A stretch of 64,000 bases of DNA. Origin: Apricaphanius iberus. Taxonomy: Eukaryota > Chordata > Actinopteri > Cyprinodontiformes > Aphaniidae. The DNA is taken from positions 620,001 through 684,000 of the forward strand of contig JAPXFQ010001677.1 in assembly GCA_028564705.1 (NCBI GenBank), written 5' to 3'. The translations under genes were made by a program, and so were the position numbers. The notes below the pieces were generated by a model. It saw nothing but the letters and a program-made list of their open reading frames with translations. It was not told the DNA's origin and made no database searches. Below are positions 34,830-47,346 of the stretch, in pieces (the stretch's first letter is position 1; each line of letters opens with the position of its first letter).

Positions 34830-34852
34830 CATGTCCAGCGACGAATCTTACA
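34830..34852 (+). other. Possible small first exon divergent to the SANT frame
   Basis: An ATG at 34831 opens a short frame (MSSDESYK) running into a good donor, AAG/GTAAGGTA. An acceptor-like TTTCTACCTGTCCTCTAG ends at 34980, but the frame then stops after six codons. It lies head-to-head with the SANT-like frame at 34547-34690. Weak evidence. Confidence 0.2.
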
Positions 34853-34859
34853 AGGTAAG

Positions 34860-36200
34860 GTATATTTTGTACTCTAGTTTATTTAATATAAAATTATTTT
34901 AAATCAAAATACGAAACGAAAAATACATTTAACAAAATATGGTTCAAAGGCAACAATACGTTTTTCTACCTGTCCTCTAGGCATCCTATTTCAAAGGCTG
35001 AGAGGGTGTATTCTCCACTCTCCCCTAGTTTAGAATTTACATAAACACCTGACAGATTTGACAGCATTTGCATTTGACTGAGGTGTATGATCGGAGACCC
35101 ATGTCTATACAGAAACATAGCTAGAACACTCTTTATAATAGCCACTCACCGCATCAGTGAAAGTGAGCCTGCTATACCGTACAGAGCAGGAGGATTTTAC
35201 TCGGTGTGGAGGCTGATGGGTCATGATCAGGACTCTCATATCTAGGATCAACGTCATTTAATGAACACAAGTATTGCAGAGCTGTTTAACCAACAGCTAA
35301 CTTTAGCCATTAGCATCTTAGCCGTTAGTATCTTACCTATGCATGTGAAACTTTGCCATTTCCGCATGTATTTTAATGCTGTGAAAGTTTTTCAATTGTG
35401 TCCATCTGTTGTAAGCATCACCTAAAGTAACTCTGGTTTTAGATCTTGTAAGGTCGCTCCTCTTCTGAGAAGAATAGTGAAATCTACAGGGTTCAGACAC
35501 AGCGGCTCCAAGCGGTCGTTTACAAAACTATTTGGCAACCCATAATGGCGCCTGACATTCGCTGGAAAAAATAACACAGCATTGTTTCCATAAAAATAAA
35601 TATTTCATTATATATTTAGTTAAAATATAACTTTAAAAAAAGGTGTACTTTCATTCTGCACACCTCTAAACGCCCCGTACTTTTTTAAACAGATAGCTTT
35701 TCAGAAGAATGTTCAGTAGTCAACCTTTAACAGCGTTCTTTTGGTCTCTTTATGGTCGTGCAACGATTCGGTAACTTCCATATGCGGTGTCGTCACTTCC
35801 GTCTGGAGCATGTCTATTGTCTCCGGTACAGCCAAGGTACTGCTTGTGTTCACATGATCCGTATCCACTCGTACCTGGACTCTGAATCGACCTCCAAGGA
35901 AGATTTCTAGGAGCATACCCTGGCACGGTCCAGATTATGTTCACATGGTATGACATAAGTAGATTTTGAGCAAATACGGTGCCAGAATACGGATTCGAGT
36001 CCCATATAAAAATGTCCTCACTTCAACATTCAAGCGGTAGACTGTTATATGCACTATTCAGCTGACTTATGATAAAGGCTTAGTTTTGTTTTGATTTATT
36101 AACTTCCAAATTAGACTTCTCACTTTTAAGCATTCATAAGTTAATTGTCATATCAATGGAGTTTGTCACAAAGCCTCATGGAGAGTTATAAATGCTGCTG
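34860..36200. other. No gene supported
   Basis: CpG-containing noncoding sequence. The stretch 35713-35916 (minus) has a 67-codon frame with a plausible composition but no recognised motif. Confidence 0.35.
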
Positions 36201-36305
36201 GTTGACAGCTACACAGACTTTGGACTTGAGAAAACACAGTAGACCAACACCAGACGATAACATGGCTCCTCACACATCACTGACTGAAACTCAAGAAACT
36301 TAACT
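36201..36305. repeat. Tc1-like transposon fragment
   Basis: GACTTTGGACTTGAGAAAAC followed by CAGTAGACCAACACCAG and CATCACTGACTG are familiar from an abundant teleost Tc1-like element. Only this ~100-bp internal piece is present, and the call rests on recall. Confidence 0.35.
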
Positions 36306-36649
36306 ATCTATTTTCCTTGGAAATGCTGGCATGCCTGTTTACCTACTGTCTCCATATTCAATACTTCAAAAGGACAAGAAACACTGAAATAAAGATTCTT
36401 TGTTAAGCCTCAGACCTTGTCAAATGGTGTCCACTCCTCTGACTTTTACCTAAAGAAATCCAGTAAGGCACATAAACGGAGAGGGGTCTGGCTGCAGACC
36501 TCTACTCTCAGGACCCTTCCTTGCAGACCTGCACTGTGAGGTCCCCTCTGATGTCGGGCCAGAAAATGTATTCAAAATATACCATGAGTGCGTATTTATA
36601 GTTTCCTACGGTCCTGTCAGCTTGATAATACTGCCCGGTTGTCGCTAGG

Positions 36650-36730
36650 AAGTAAAGTGCTGTTTTGGCAGAGTGGTTAACATACATGACTGGCACCCAG
36701 TATGTTGTGGTTTAAATCCCTGTGAAGTCA
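36650..36730 (+). repeat. tRNA-derived sequence (SINE head or tRNA pseudogene)
   Basis: TGGCAGAGTGG (36666-36676) fits a pol III A box. GGTTTAAATCC (36709-36719) fits a B box GGTTCGAATCC in which the CpG has changed to TA. The spacing of 32 bp is normal. A convincing cloverleaf cannot be drawn, so this is not a functional tRNA. Confidence 0.35.
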
Positions 36731-37942
36731 TCAGTCTGTGTTTTATCACACAATTATTTTTCTGGGGTGCCTGCTGTATAGTAGGCTATAAACATAACCA
36801 TTGTTAAAACCGGGACATTTCCCCGGCATTATTTATGAATTATAGTTTTGTTCCCACCACATAAAAACCAGATGTGGAATGTTTTAATAGTGCAGGTCTA
36901 ACATCCATAGACACAAATTAATGCCCCAAGAACTAAATGTGCTCACACGAAAAATTAGAAAATATATAAGTGTCTCGGCTCTGTCAAAAGACCCCCTGAG
37001 ACCATGCCTGCCGCTTGCCTCAAACCACTCAAGCTACTTTGAACTCAAGCTACTTCTGGTATACTTGCTTTTGAATCACATTTAAATTATATACATAAAA
37101 ATAAGGCCCCAAGAAACAAAACATATTCACATGGGGAACGACAAATATGTGCTCCCAGTATGTCCGCTTTTATTTTGAAATGCTTCGAATAAACTCCGGT
37201 GCTGACAGACGAGGTGGACCCATAGACTGTAAAAAAGAATAGACAGCGCCTCCTCACTCCTCCCCGTTCACCAGAATGACACACTTTCATGGGGGAATTC
37301 ATGGCGGATTCACAGACTCCTCCTCCCCAGCTCTGACGAAGCATGTTCCTAAATAGGGCATAGGGGCGGGATCTTCACTGTAGACTCTGCCCTCGTGGGG
37401 CGTGTATGGGCGTGTAGTTTGGTCGTAATCGCGCCCATTCTGCTCCCGCGTCTTTAGCTCTGATGCTAAACTTGGCTCGGCCCACTCATTAATTATGCAA
37501 GATTTTAAAAAAATATCTAACGAAAACCAGCCCGGTGCCCAGGTTTTTTATGAGTCCAGCGTTATCTCAGGAAGAATATGTAGCCATAGAACGTTTTTTA
37601 AAAATGGGCACCAGGCATTAAAGTAGTTTTCAGTCCCTGTTTTGTGCGTACGCAAGCTTTTAAATGAGACTCCTGAACAGTCTAACAACCAGTCTGCTGA
37701 CCTAGAAGAGAAAGCAATTATTGATCTTCACGAGAAAACTGTCAGGACTTGTGTCTACATGTGGCAGGGACTCAAACACAGACATGGATTTAAGTGGCAG
37801 TTTCTTTATTACCAGGTTGGGTAATGACACTTGGAGAAAGGCTGGAATGATCAGATAGGAGACGTCGGAGTAGACACAGCGGGGGAGATGACAATGAACC
37901 GAATGGGAAAGAGAGGAGGTGAGGGTTAACACAAGGTGGTTT
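36731..37942. other. No gene; repeat-like pieces
   Basis: CATAGACTGTAAAAAAGA at 37221-37240 and the GC-rich stretch 37340-37490 look like non-autonomous DNA transposon sequence. Nothing coding is supported. Confidence 0.35.
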
Positions 37943-37955
37943 TATAAAACAGACC

Positions 37956-38060
37956 CATCCATCCATCCATTTTCTGAACCACTAAATCCTTAAAGGGTCA
38001 TGGGGGGGCTGGTGCCTATCTCCAGCTGTCAAGGCAACAGTGCCACCCACCGTGCAGCCC
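37956..38060 (-). mobile_element. Short retroposon with CATCCATCC tail and perfect TSD
   Basis: Same family as 12171-12294, in reverse orientation: the CCATCCATCC tail comes first, then GAACC, then the GGGGGGGCTGGTGCCTATC body. It is bounded by identical TATAAAACAGACC copies at 37943-37955 and 38061-38073, a perfect 13-bp target-site duplication. Confidence 0.88.
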
Positions 38061-38252
38061 TATAAAACAGACCACTGCGCCATAACAGAGTGATAAAGCT
38101 GCATTGGTGTGTAAGGTAAATACACCAAGGTGAAAGGTGATATTACTCGATTCTGCAAACTCATGCCTTGCAGTAATATTCCCGCTCGAGCCCCCCGCCA
38201 CTGTTTGCTAAACGCGAAGATAAGGCCCAGCTTATTTTTTACAATCTGCAAC

Positions 38253-38420
38253 ATGGTAAACTGGACGGACACAGAGACCATGGAGCTTTCAGCCGTGCGA
38301 GCGGACAAACAAATTAATCTTCTGTTTACAGGGACGGTGAGACACAGCCAGCTGTTCGACAGAGTGTGGAAAACACTCGCTGAGCAGGGCGTCAAGTGGG
38401 ACAAAAAAAAGGTCACGTAA
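38253..38420 (+). pseudogene. Second Myb/SANT-like fragment
   Basis: The 55-codon frame begins MVNWTDTETMEL and continues with a QLFDRVWKTLAEQGVKWD segment. It matches the W-T-D-x-E start and the later V-W-x-x-L helix of a trihelix Myb/SANT-like domain of transposon origin. The frame stops soon after, followed by noncoding sequence. Only loosely similar to 34547-34690. Likely a relic of a Harbinger-type element or of a host gene domesticated from one. Confidence 0.45.
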
Positions 38421-38570
38421 AAGCCAAAAGTGTGGTACGTCACATATGGGGGGCCAGCCCCACGACCCACCTTTATACTATCTTGGCTTAAATGAAGCCT
38501 GATGGCAGTTTATTCTAGCTTCAGCTTTTCTCCAATAAATGCTCAAATCCTGCCCAGTGAGCCGTGGCAA

Positions 38571-41310
38571 ATCAATTAATCAATCAATCAATCAATCAAT
38601 CAAACAAACTTTATTTATAAAGCACTTTTCAAAGAGTGTTTCTAACAGACCCCAAACCCCCCATACAAAAACCAAAAATAAAATCATCATCGCAACTAAA
38701 CCTCCCTCCCAACCCAACCCACACACACACGCACACACACACACACACACACTTTTAAAAGCTAAAAAACCAGCAGGCTGAGCACAGATGAGCCAGGAAA
38801 CACCACCATAGGAGCCATCTGCACCGGCAGCAGCAGGAGCAAAGGCACTGACCCAGGGCGCCCAGAAGAGGGCTGGTACCCCCACCTCCACCCAAGCGCT
38901 ACCCGGGGGGCACCCAGGCATCCACAGCCGACCACTACGATAGAGGGGAGAGGAAACACTGGGCGGAAGATTAAAATAAGTTAAAATATAAAGTGTATGA
39001 AGTGTAAAAAATATAAAGTGTAATGCCTTAAACGTATAATTATTTAGTCTACACCCCCCTATCGTCCACACTAACCCGGCGTCGTTTAAGGTCTGTGGCC
39101 GGTTAACTATTAGCCGGGTAAGAGAGCCGTGTAAATCTTTATTCAACGGATAAACGAGCTAGTGTGGACAGCTTCCCTGGATAATGAAAGGAAGTGGCGT
39201 CAATGAATGCTACATCACTAACAATACGACACTACAGACAAAGACAACAGCGAAGAGTAATAAATCGATCTCGTCGTCTGTCCACACCAAAAACTCTCTC
39301 TTCTTCTGAGCAGCTATTGTCCTCTTCGGTTAACGGGACAAGCAGATATGTACTGTGCTGTAGAGCTTCTTGTATATATTATGTAGGTGCTGGCGTCACG
39401 TAGATTATATGCGTGTTTCGTGCGTCTTTTCGCGCATGCCCATTATTTGCACAGGTCGGCATGGGATTGCGCAATCATGGGACCTTAAACGGAGCGTAAA
39501 TGCTCGTGTTGAGTGGATAATATTAGGCGTCTAACTCCCCGTATAACCTTACCGGCTTAGTGTGGACGTAGCCTAAGTGTTAAACAATGATAAGATAGAA
39601 TCAAGATAAAAATGCTGAGCAGATTAATAAATAAACAGTTACAAGCTAAACTAAAAATTAAATCAGGTAAGACATGCTGACCAGTTAAACATATATTAAT
39701 AAATAATAATTAGTTAAAAGCTTGGTTAAAAAGGCGAGTCTTGAGCCTGCTCTTAAAAACATTAATGTTCTCTGCGGCCCAGAGGTTCTCTGGCAGCCTG
39801 CTGTAGAGTTGAAGGCCATAATAATGGAAGAACGCCTCACCATGAGTCTGTGTCCTGACTTTGGGGATCATAAGGAGACGGCTGCCAGAGGAGTGCAGAG
39901 ACCGTGAGGGTTCATACGGTAAAAGCATTTCTGGAAGATAAGAAGGCCCAAGACCATTAAGACACTTAAAAACCATTAAAAGAACCTTAAAATCGATCCT
40001 AAAACATATGGGAGCCAATCCAGTGATTTTAAGGCCGATGTAATGTGCTCCCGCCTCCTGGTCTTCATCAGGACACGAGCTGTTGAATTCTGTTAAATCT
40101 CTAAACTTTATGTAGTCTTTTTGGGAAGACCAGAAAGCAGGGCGTTACAATAATCAACTTTACTGGTGACCTGAGAGAGAATGGGGTGGACTCTGGTGAT
40201 GTTTTTAGGTGATAAAAACCTATTTTAGTTATGTTTTTAATGTCTGGAATAAAAGTCAGCTCAGAGTCAAAAATCATTTTGGTTTGAGGGGGTTTTCTGC
40301 AGAGTATTAGACATATGATTTAGAATACTGATTTAGAATACTGTGGAAAACATAATTTTGGGGGTATTTTTTGTTGTGAGTTGATTCTGAAAAAGTATGC
40401 ATTTCTGGAATTTCTTAAGGCGTTATTGTATAATTTGAGATGTCCTATGTATACCTGGTGATTTATTGACATTTTATTTTTCCTCGATTTCCTTTCTGCC
40501 GCCCTGCAGCTCCTCTTTAATTTTTTAAGATCTTCATTTCTCCATGGTACTGTACATTTTGAGTGGAGCCAAAAGGTCGAGAGCGTATTGAAGCCTACTG
40601 TTAAAATCATACACAATAAAACCACAGGGGGCAGGTTAAAGTATTGGAGGAAACTTTTTAAAAACGTCAAGAAAACCTGCAGCCACTTCAGGGATTAGAT
40701 GACGCTTCCTGACAGTTCTCACAGAGGTTTCTAATTGGATAAAACTGGTGATTTTGAAAAACACACAGTAGTGGTCAAAGACAGGCAAGTCAACAACAGA
40801 GGACACACTGGTGGACAGGCAATACGTGATGACCAAGTGAGTTAGCTGTATGACATGTTGGCTAAAATCCATATAATTCAAATTTTAAAAAAATCTGTTG
40901 ATAAAGGATCTAAAATTATCCTTTCATAGGAGTTGTGTAAAATTGATAAAAACTGAAAATTCTGGAATAAAAAGTGCATTCCTTTTCGGAGGCCTATAAA
41001 CTTTGACACATCCAATCTGAGGAGTGCTAAAAACAGAGGCAGTATATTCAAAGTGGTAAAATTATCAAATAAAACAGGTTTGGCGGAAAGAGTTAATTAA
41101 CTAATAAAAGCAGTTCCGCCTCCCCTTTGGCTAATCCTGGTTGAATAAGAAAAGTTAAAATTAGGTAGAGAGGCCTTTGTAAGAACAGCAGGGGCATCTG
41201 CACTCAGCCATGTCTCCTTTAAAAATAACTAATGAGGATTATTGTCTAAAATCAAACCATTTATTATAAAAGTTTTATTTAGCAGAGAGCAAACATTTAA
41301 AAGAGCCTTT
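38571..41310 (-). mobile_element. L2-type LINE copy 2, internally deleted
   Basis: This is the same family as 55985-59455, read on the minus strand. The 3' end carries an (ATCA)n tract (38571-38604), a CA microsatellite (38721-38752) and the conserved GC-rich 3' UTR. The RT C-terminus is at 39710-40018 and later-EN/early-RT sequence at 40320-40881, with EN sequence to 41310. Relative to the full copy, about 1.08 kb corresponding to 57180-58258 is missing at about 40280. This removes the polymerase core with the YADD-type box. It is also split by a nested element at about 39025-39575. Inactive. Confidence 0.88.
39025..39575. mobile_element. Nested MITE inside L2 copy 2
   Basis: It interrupts L2 3' UTR sequence that is continuous in the copy near 56450. 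The ends are inverted: CGTCCACACTAACCCGG (about 39063) and CCGGCTTAGTGTGGACG (about 39553). CpG-rich inside, with no recognised protein. Exact boundaries and the short target duplication (CCTTAA/CCTAA) are approximate. Confidence 0.7.
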
Positions 41311-41399
41311 CGTTTTTACGTGTCCCGTCTAGCAGTTACAGCTTTGCTATAATACTACACTTGATATATACAGTATGTATGAAAAATCTTTATTAGTGA

Positions 41400-44300
41400 T
41401 TACTGTGTGTTTAATTTCTTGAAGTTATGGACACGAAATTGAGATAAGATGGAAGAAAGGAAGAAGAAGAGAAACAGGACCGGTAGAAGTGTGAACTGAG
41501 ACAAGATAGGGAGGTAAACAAAGAACACAAGAAAACATCCCAGTCCTCCACCTCTGTTGGACGTCAGAGAAGTGGTAAAACAAAACAAACAAAAACCACC
41601 AATAGAATAGAACAACATTAACAAAACGGATCTAGTAATATAAACTAAGAATTACATATTCACTACACACAAACATGGATTATTGAACACACAGTAATGT
41701 TTCTGGTGACCTCCTGGTAACAACTAACTAATGACGATAACCTCAGCTCAAGATATGTCCGTACTCACCAATGTCCCCACACCTATGTGTGTGTGCGAGC
41801 AGGCAGGTTTACCCATGCAAGTGATTGATAGCTGGGGTAAGGAACCATCAATCCGTCCTACAGGAATCAACGCAGACATGAAGCAGGTAGTAGACGCGTG
41901 GGGCCTCGCAAGGTGCTGGGGTCGGGCCCTTTGTTGTTGTGTTGGCCATCCCCCCGCCCCCATCCCAGGGGGAGATCTAAATCCATCCCAACATTCAGAC
42001 TACTAACAAAACACAGGACACGAGACACCAAGGCTGAATTTAGCCCACCCTCCCTCCGCACACCCTCCCCCCGTCCAAGCGCACCCCGTTAGGGGGGGGG
42101 CATTGCTAGATGGTAAACGCCTCCCCACCAACAAGAGAGGTCCCAAGCACCACCAGCGCACCAAGAGCCTCCCAGCGCTGAGGCAGGAACCCAGAGCACC
42201 ACCAATTCGGATACCACGGACATGCTTCGCTGGGCCCATGAGGAGACCAAAGCCCCAGGCGGCTAACCCCCAGGCCGACACCCTCCAGCCTTGCTACTAC
42301 CGCCCGATGGCCGGGAGGCAACCGAACCCAGCAACTCCATCCGCCGGCCCACACCCGCCACCCGGCCAGCCCACCGCGGAGGCCGGCCGACACCGGTCAA
42401 ACGGGCCAAACCAGCACCCCACAGGGGGCTTGGACCAAGACCCAGGAGCCATGTCCAGTGCCAGTATGGCACCTGCCACAGCCCCCTGCCGACACCCTGA
42501 CGCGCTGGCATGGCAAAGGGCCATTTGGGAGCCAGCAACAAGAACCAGCCCGGGGATATGGAAAAGGCAGCAGCGCCTGCCGACCACAGCGCCCCAGAGC
42601 CCAGACCCACCCCGGAGCAGCACAGCACCAGGCCAGTAACCCGTGTCCACCAGTGCAACCCCCCTAAGGCGCCGCATGCAGCCAGTAGGAGTCACCACCC
42701 AAAGCTCCCAAAGTCCCACCCCAGGTGAGAGCCATGGCACCTACCGCCCCAACCGCAAGTGGACCCACCCCCGAAGACCCTTCGCAGACGCCACCAACCC
42801 TTAAGCTCCACATCAGCAACCGAGTCCCACGGAAAAAAATCAAGGGCCCTGGCCCACTAGGTGATGGAGCTGATCAAGGGAGACCAGAAAGATTGATAAG
42901 ATGTGGAGGCAGAAGCCGTTTCTAGACGAATTGTAATCTAGAAGGAGATCTCTATATTGATTAATATTCAGGGTATTTTTATTTTTCCAGGTCAAGAGGA
43001 TATTTTTCTTAGCGATGCATAAGGCAATGTGAACTAATTGCATAGACTTTGTATCCATGGTAACTTCATCTACATTTCCCAGCAGGCAAACTGTGGGAGA
43101 AGGTGTGATATTACATTTTAGACACTCTGATAGGTCTTCGCATATCTGCTACCAATATTTCTTGATAGGTGGGCAGAACCAAAGAGCATGTATATAATTG
43201 TCTGGTAGATTGCTTGTACATTGTAAACAGGTATTAGACGGCGTAAAACGCATCTTGAACATCTGTTGGCCCGTATAATGTACTCTATGAAGGACTTTAT
43301 ATTGTATTAATTGTAGGTTCTTAAATAAGTGTTAGACCAGAGGTTTTGGTCAAATGAGATGGACAAGTCCATCTACCATTTTGAAATAGGCAGGGCTATT
43401 GGTTTTTCCATTCTATTTAATTTTTTGTATATTTTAGATAGCAGTTTGGGAGGGTTAAGATTAAGAAAGTCTAAATCTTTTCCTGGAATTTGTAATTCAA
43501 CCATATTGAGCCAAAATTCATTTTTTTTATAATTTAATTCATTTGTTGATATTCTAAGAATTTATTTTTGTTAATTCCGTATTGTGTAACCAGTGTATTA
43601 AATAGGATAAAGTCTGTTCCATCAAATATGTGCTCCAGGTATTCAATTCCTTTACAACTCCAGTTTGGAAAATTGATCATGCATTTTTTTGTAAGATGTC
43701 CGGGTTATTCCAGATGGGTGTACGTCTGCATGGGACTAGAAAGGTCTCTCTCATTTTAAGAAATTCCCACCCAGCTGTCAGAGAGGAGCTGATACTGATA
43801 CTTTTAAAACATTCATTTTGTTTCATATTTGAGCTAATAAATAGTAGATAGAAAGTTTTATCTTATTGCATAGTGTCTGTTCAACATCTACCCAGGACTC
43901 ATAGAGAGAACTGTGTTTTAACCATCTTGATGTGTGTTGGAGCCTGTTGGCTAAGAAATAATGATGAAAGTTTGGTAGGTCTAGACCTCCTTTATCTTTG
44001 GACTTCTGCAGTGTTTTTAAGCCGATACGTGCGGGTTGACCTTTCCAAATAAATTTAGAAACAGAAGAGTTCAGAGATCTAAACCAATCAGGTGATGGTT
44101 TGCTTGGGATCATTTTTATTGTAGCTACTCTTCCAATAAATGATATGGGAAGGGATTTCCATCTAGCCAGATCATCACTTTTTTTTTAAAAGTGGGATGT
44201 AGTTAACTTTGATAAGTCTGCCAGTCTTGGTGAGATATGGATTCCTAAATATGTAATATTTCCTGACCGGAGTTGCACAGCAACCCTGGAAAGAACAGTT

Positions 44301-46060
44301 GATTGGAAGGACTGTCGATTTTAATAGGTTTATGGAATAGTCTGAAACTCTTGAATAAGATTTTATCAACTCAGTTACCTCAGAGAGAGAGGTTTGTGAA
44401 TGCTGTAGAAAAAGTAGTACATCATGTGCATACAGAATAATTTTATGTTCTATTTTGTTGCATTGTATACATTTAATATTATTAGGTTTGCCTGATTGCT
44501 GCTGCTAATGATTCAATAAAAATAGCAAAGATAAAGTGGACATCCCTGCCTGGTACCTCTCTGAAGAAAAAACCTTGATGATATTTGATTATTAGTCCTA
44601 ATACATGCTGTTGGGGAGCTGTATAATATTTTTAACCAGTTTATAAAAATTATTTAACCCAACTTAATGTACGGTTGCAAATAAAAATGTTAACTCTATC
44701 AAATGCTTTTTCTCCATCTAAAGATAATGTATTGGTTTGGATGTTTTTACAGTACGAATTATCTATTAAATCTAATAATGTACTTGAATTTGTGGACGAG
44801 AGCCTCCCTTTTATAAAACCTGTTTGATCAGGATGAATTATAAGACGTGTTATTTTCTCTAGTCTTCTTGCAAGAGCGTTCCAAATTATTTTAAGATCAA
44901 CATTGATTAGAGAAATGGGACAATAACTGTTAGGAGATATAGGGTCTTTTCCTGGTTTTAATAAAAGATTGATGTAGGCAGAGTTCATGTTTGGCGGCAA
45001 TCAACCATTTTCCTTTGTTTCCTGTAACATTTTGTAAAATCACGGTGCCCGAATATTCCAGAATTCTTTATTGGACTCTACTGGAAATCCATCTGGGCCT
45101 GGAGCTTTATTATCAGGCATGGATTGGAGGGCCTCCTGGAGTTCAGATATAGTTGTTTTTTCTTTATTTATTTTTAACTGATTAGCTAAGAAGCAACCTG
45201 ATTTATTACTATGTTCAAAGTTTTCTATTCGAAGTCTTTGGATTAAGAAATGCGTCCGTTAATTAATCATTTCATTTAATTCTAATTTTGCTTTGCATAT
45301 TTTGCTTAAGCTCTCTTTATCCAGGGAAGCTTCTAATGATTTGATAGTTTCTTCTAATTCTTGAATATGTTTATTTTCTGTTCTCTTTTTATTTGATGAG
45401 AATTAAATTATTTTACCTCTAATCACAGCTTTCCCTGCCTCCCAGAGAGTGGATGGCGACATACCAGGGAGGTCATTAAATTCCAAGTATGAAGCCCATT
45501 CTTTTTTCAATAAATTTAATAAATTCTCTATCCTTAAGTAATGATGTATTAAATCTCAAATTTTTGTATTGAAGGGTTGCTTTTCTATTTGCTAGATTTA
45601 AAGAAACAGGAGCATGAACGCTGATAATTATAGGATGTATCTCAGTGTCTGAAATGTCATTCAACAGTGAGCTGCTGATTAAGAAATAATCCAATCTAGA
45701 ATAAGAATGGTGGACATTTCAGAAAAGAGTGTATTTTCTGGGATGAAGAGATCGGCATGCATCATAAAGTCCATAATCGCTCATGTACTGTTTAACTATA
45801 TCTATGGATTGCCAGGTATGCTGAGTTACGGTTGTACCGAGCCTGTCTATTTCTTCATTTAAACCAAAGTTGAAGTCGCCCCCGAGAACAAGTGAGCAAT
45901 CCATGTGATTAGCCAAAACCGAGAAAAATAAATGAAAAAATGAGGGGTTGTCAACATTTGGACCATATACACTAACTATACATAACTTTTGGTTATGCAT
46001 AAACAGTTTTAATATTATAAATCTACCCTCTGGATCTGTAACTGTCTCTATTACTTTAAA
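41400..46060 (-). mobile_element. L1/Tx1-like LINE, decayed, 5'-truncated
   Basis: On the minus strand, endonuclease sequence (SVYGPN, GGDFNFGLNEEIDRLG; 45719-46060) is followed by the end of that domain at 45476-45694. There the usual SDH motif reads SVH, losing an aspartate. The RT region is at 44650-45000 (LLLKPGKDP, PISLINVDLKI, HPDQTGFIKGR, LDGEKAFDRV), and a C-terminal piece at 43823-44113 (FIWKG, GGLDLPNF). Stops and frameshifts separate the pieces. The 3' part (41.7-42.9 kb) is strongly C-rich on the plus strand, as seen in the 3' UTR of fish Tx1-like LINEs. The 5' end stops at a TTTA tract (46057-46085). Confidence 0.85.
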
Positions 46061-47346
46061 TTTTATTTATTTATTTATTTATTTTTATTTTTTAATATTG
46101 CTACTAAAATTCATTCAAGATACACAATATTACCATTTCTCTCAAACATTGTTCACAAATCAGTCTAAATGTGTGATAGTGAGCACTTCTGCTTTGCTGA
46201 GATAATGGATGTTTGAAATGGATGTTAACTGAGATGGATGTTTGAAATTGTGGGAGCAGAGAGTGAGAAAGACACTGCTCAGAAAGCAAAAGATGAAAAA
46301 AAGACTCTTAAAAGATATAGAGACTGATAAAATAAAAAAAATGACCTGATTCTGCCTCTACTTATCTTTCTCTTTTGCAGAGCGCTTGGAGGGCTGTTGC
46401 TAAACTGAAACCCTGAACTCCACCCATCCTGCACATCAACCACTTCAACCATGGACAACATACCGCCCCTCCTACTCTAAGATGTACGACAGCAGAAACC
46501 AGAGACTGACACCCCCCCCCCCCCCCCCCCAAAGAGGAAATTTCTTGTTACTCACCTCAGCCAGCACTACTCAGTCTCCACCGCTGCAGTTAACAGTTAA
46601 GACACCAAAGCTGATTCCCCTGCAACATAGAGCAGTTGCAGCCCCCCCCAGTGAGTCCCCAGAATCAAAATGGCTCTGGTTCCCATTCCTAATGCAGTGG
46701 GACTGGACAGGGCGTCTGCTCCTGTCCAAGACAAGACTTTACAGCTCCCGGAGAGAGGCAGAGGGCGAGGAATATTATCCACCGTGGACTCATCCGGATT
46801 GAGATGGGGTGATGGGAGGAAGTGAAGCAGCAGTTCCTACCAGCACCTGTAAACGAGGTCACGCGCACACACACACACTACACAAACTGTTACACACCCA
46901 GACTCTTTTAATTTCTACACAGAGGACGAAACTTTATATACTGCTACTCACTGAATGTTAAAGATGAAAATTCCTGCAGCTTAGCTGATACTTCCAACAA
47001 TATGTTTTATTTAAACTAATCATCTGTAGTATGTTACCTGTGTTTTACCTGTAAATGACCTTTAAATAATGTTCACCTGAAATGCAGCCTTCCTCTGGCC
47101 TGCAACATGCTGTGCTCTATTTAAAAAAAATAAAAAATCTGTTTTTATGTAGAATCGACACATGAATTTGTCAAAAGGAGGGAATATGTCACTATATTAG
47201 CTATTAAATTCATAAAAGGCCCAAAATTAGAACTCAGAAAAAAATTTTTTTTTTGCCAACCTTTGTCAGACATTCATTCTCAGGATAAGAGCAGCCCTAC
47301 CCTGCCAAGCAGAGGATCCTACTGACTACCCAAACAGAGGGGAAGG
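46061..47346. other. Unassigned; poly(C) tract at 46512-46530
   Basis: It contains a TTTA microsatellite, then a stretch with 19 consecutive C. A CTCTTTTGCAG acceptor-like site lies at 46370-46380. No protein family was recognised. The last 200 bp may already belong to the following retroviral remnant. Confidence 0.35.

Noticed and set aside
42003..42740. Several overlapping GC-rich open frames on both strands
   Set aside because: They lie in the 3' end of an L1/Tx1-like LINE; composition alone suppresses stops, and no domain is seen.
46282..46800. Open frames around the poly(C) tract as an exon after an acceptor-like CTCTTTTGCAG
   Set aside because: Frames are short, proline-rich by composition and without a donor or homology that I can recognise.
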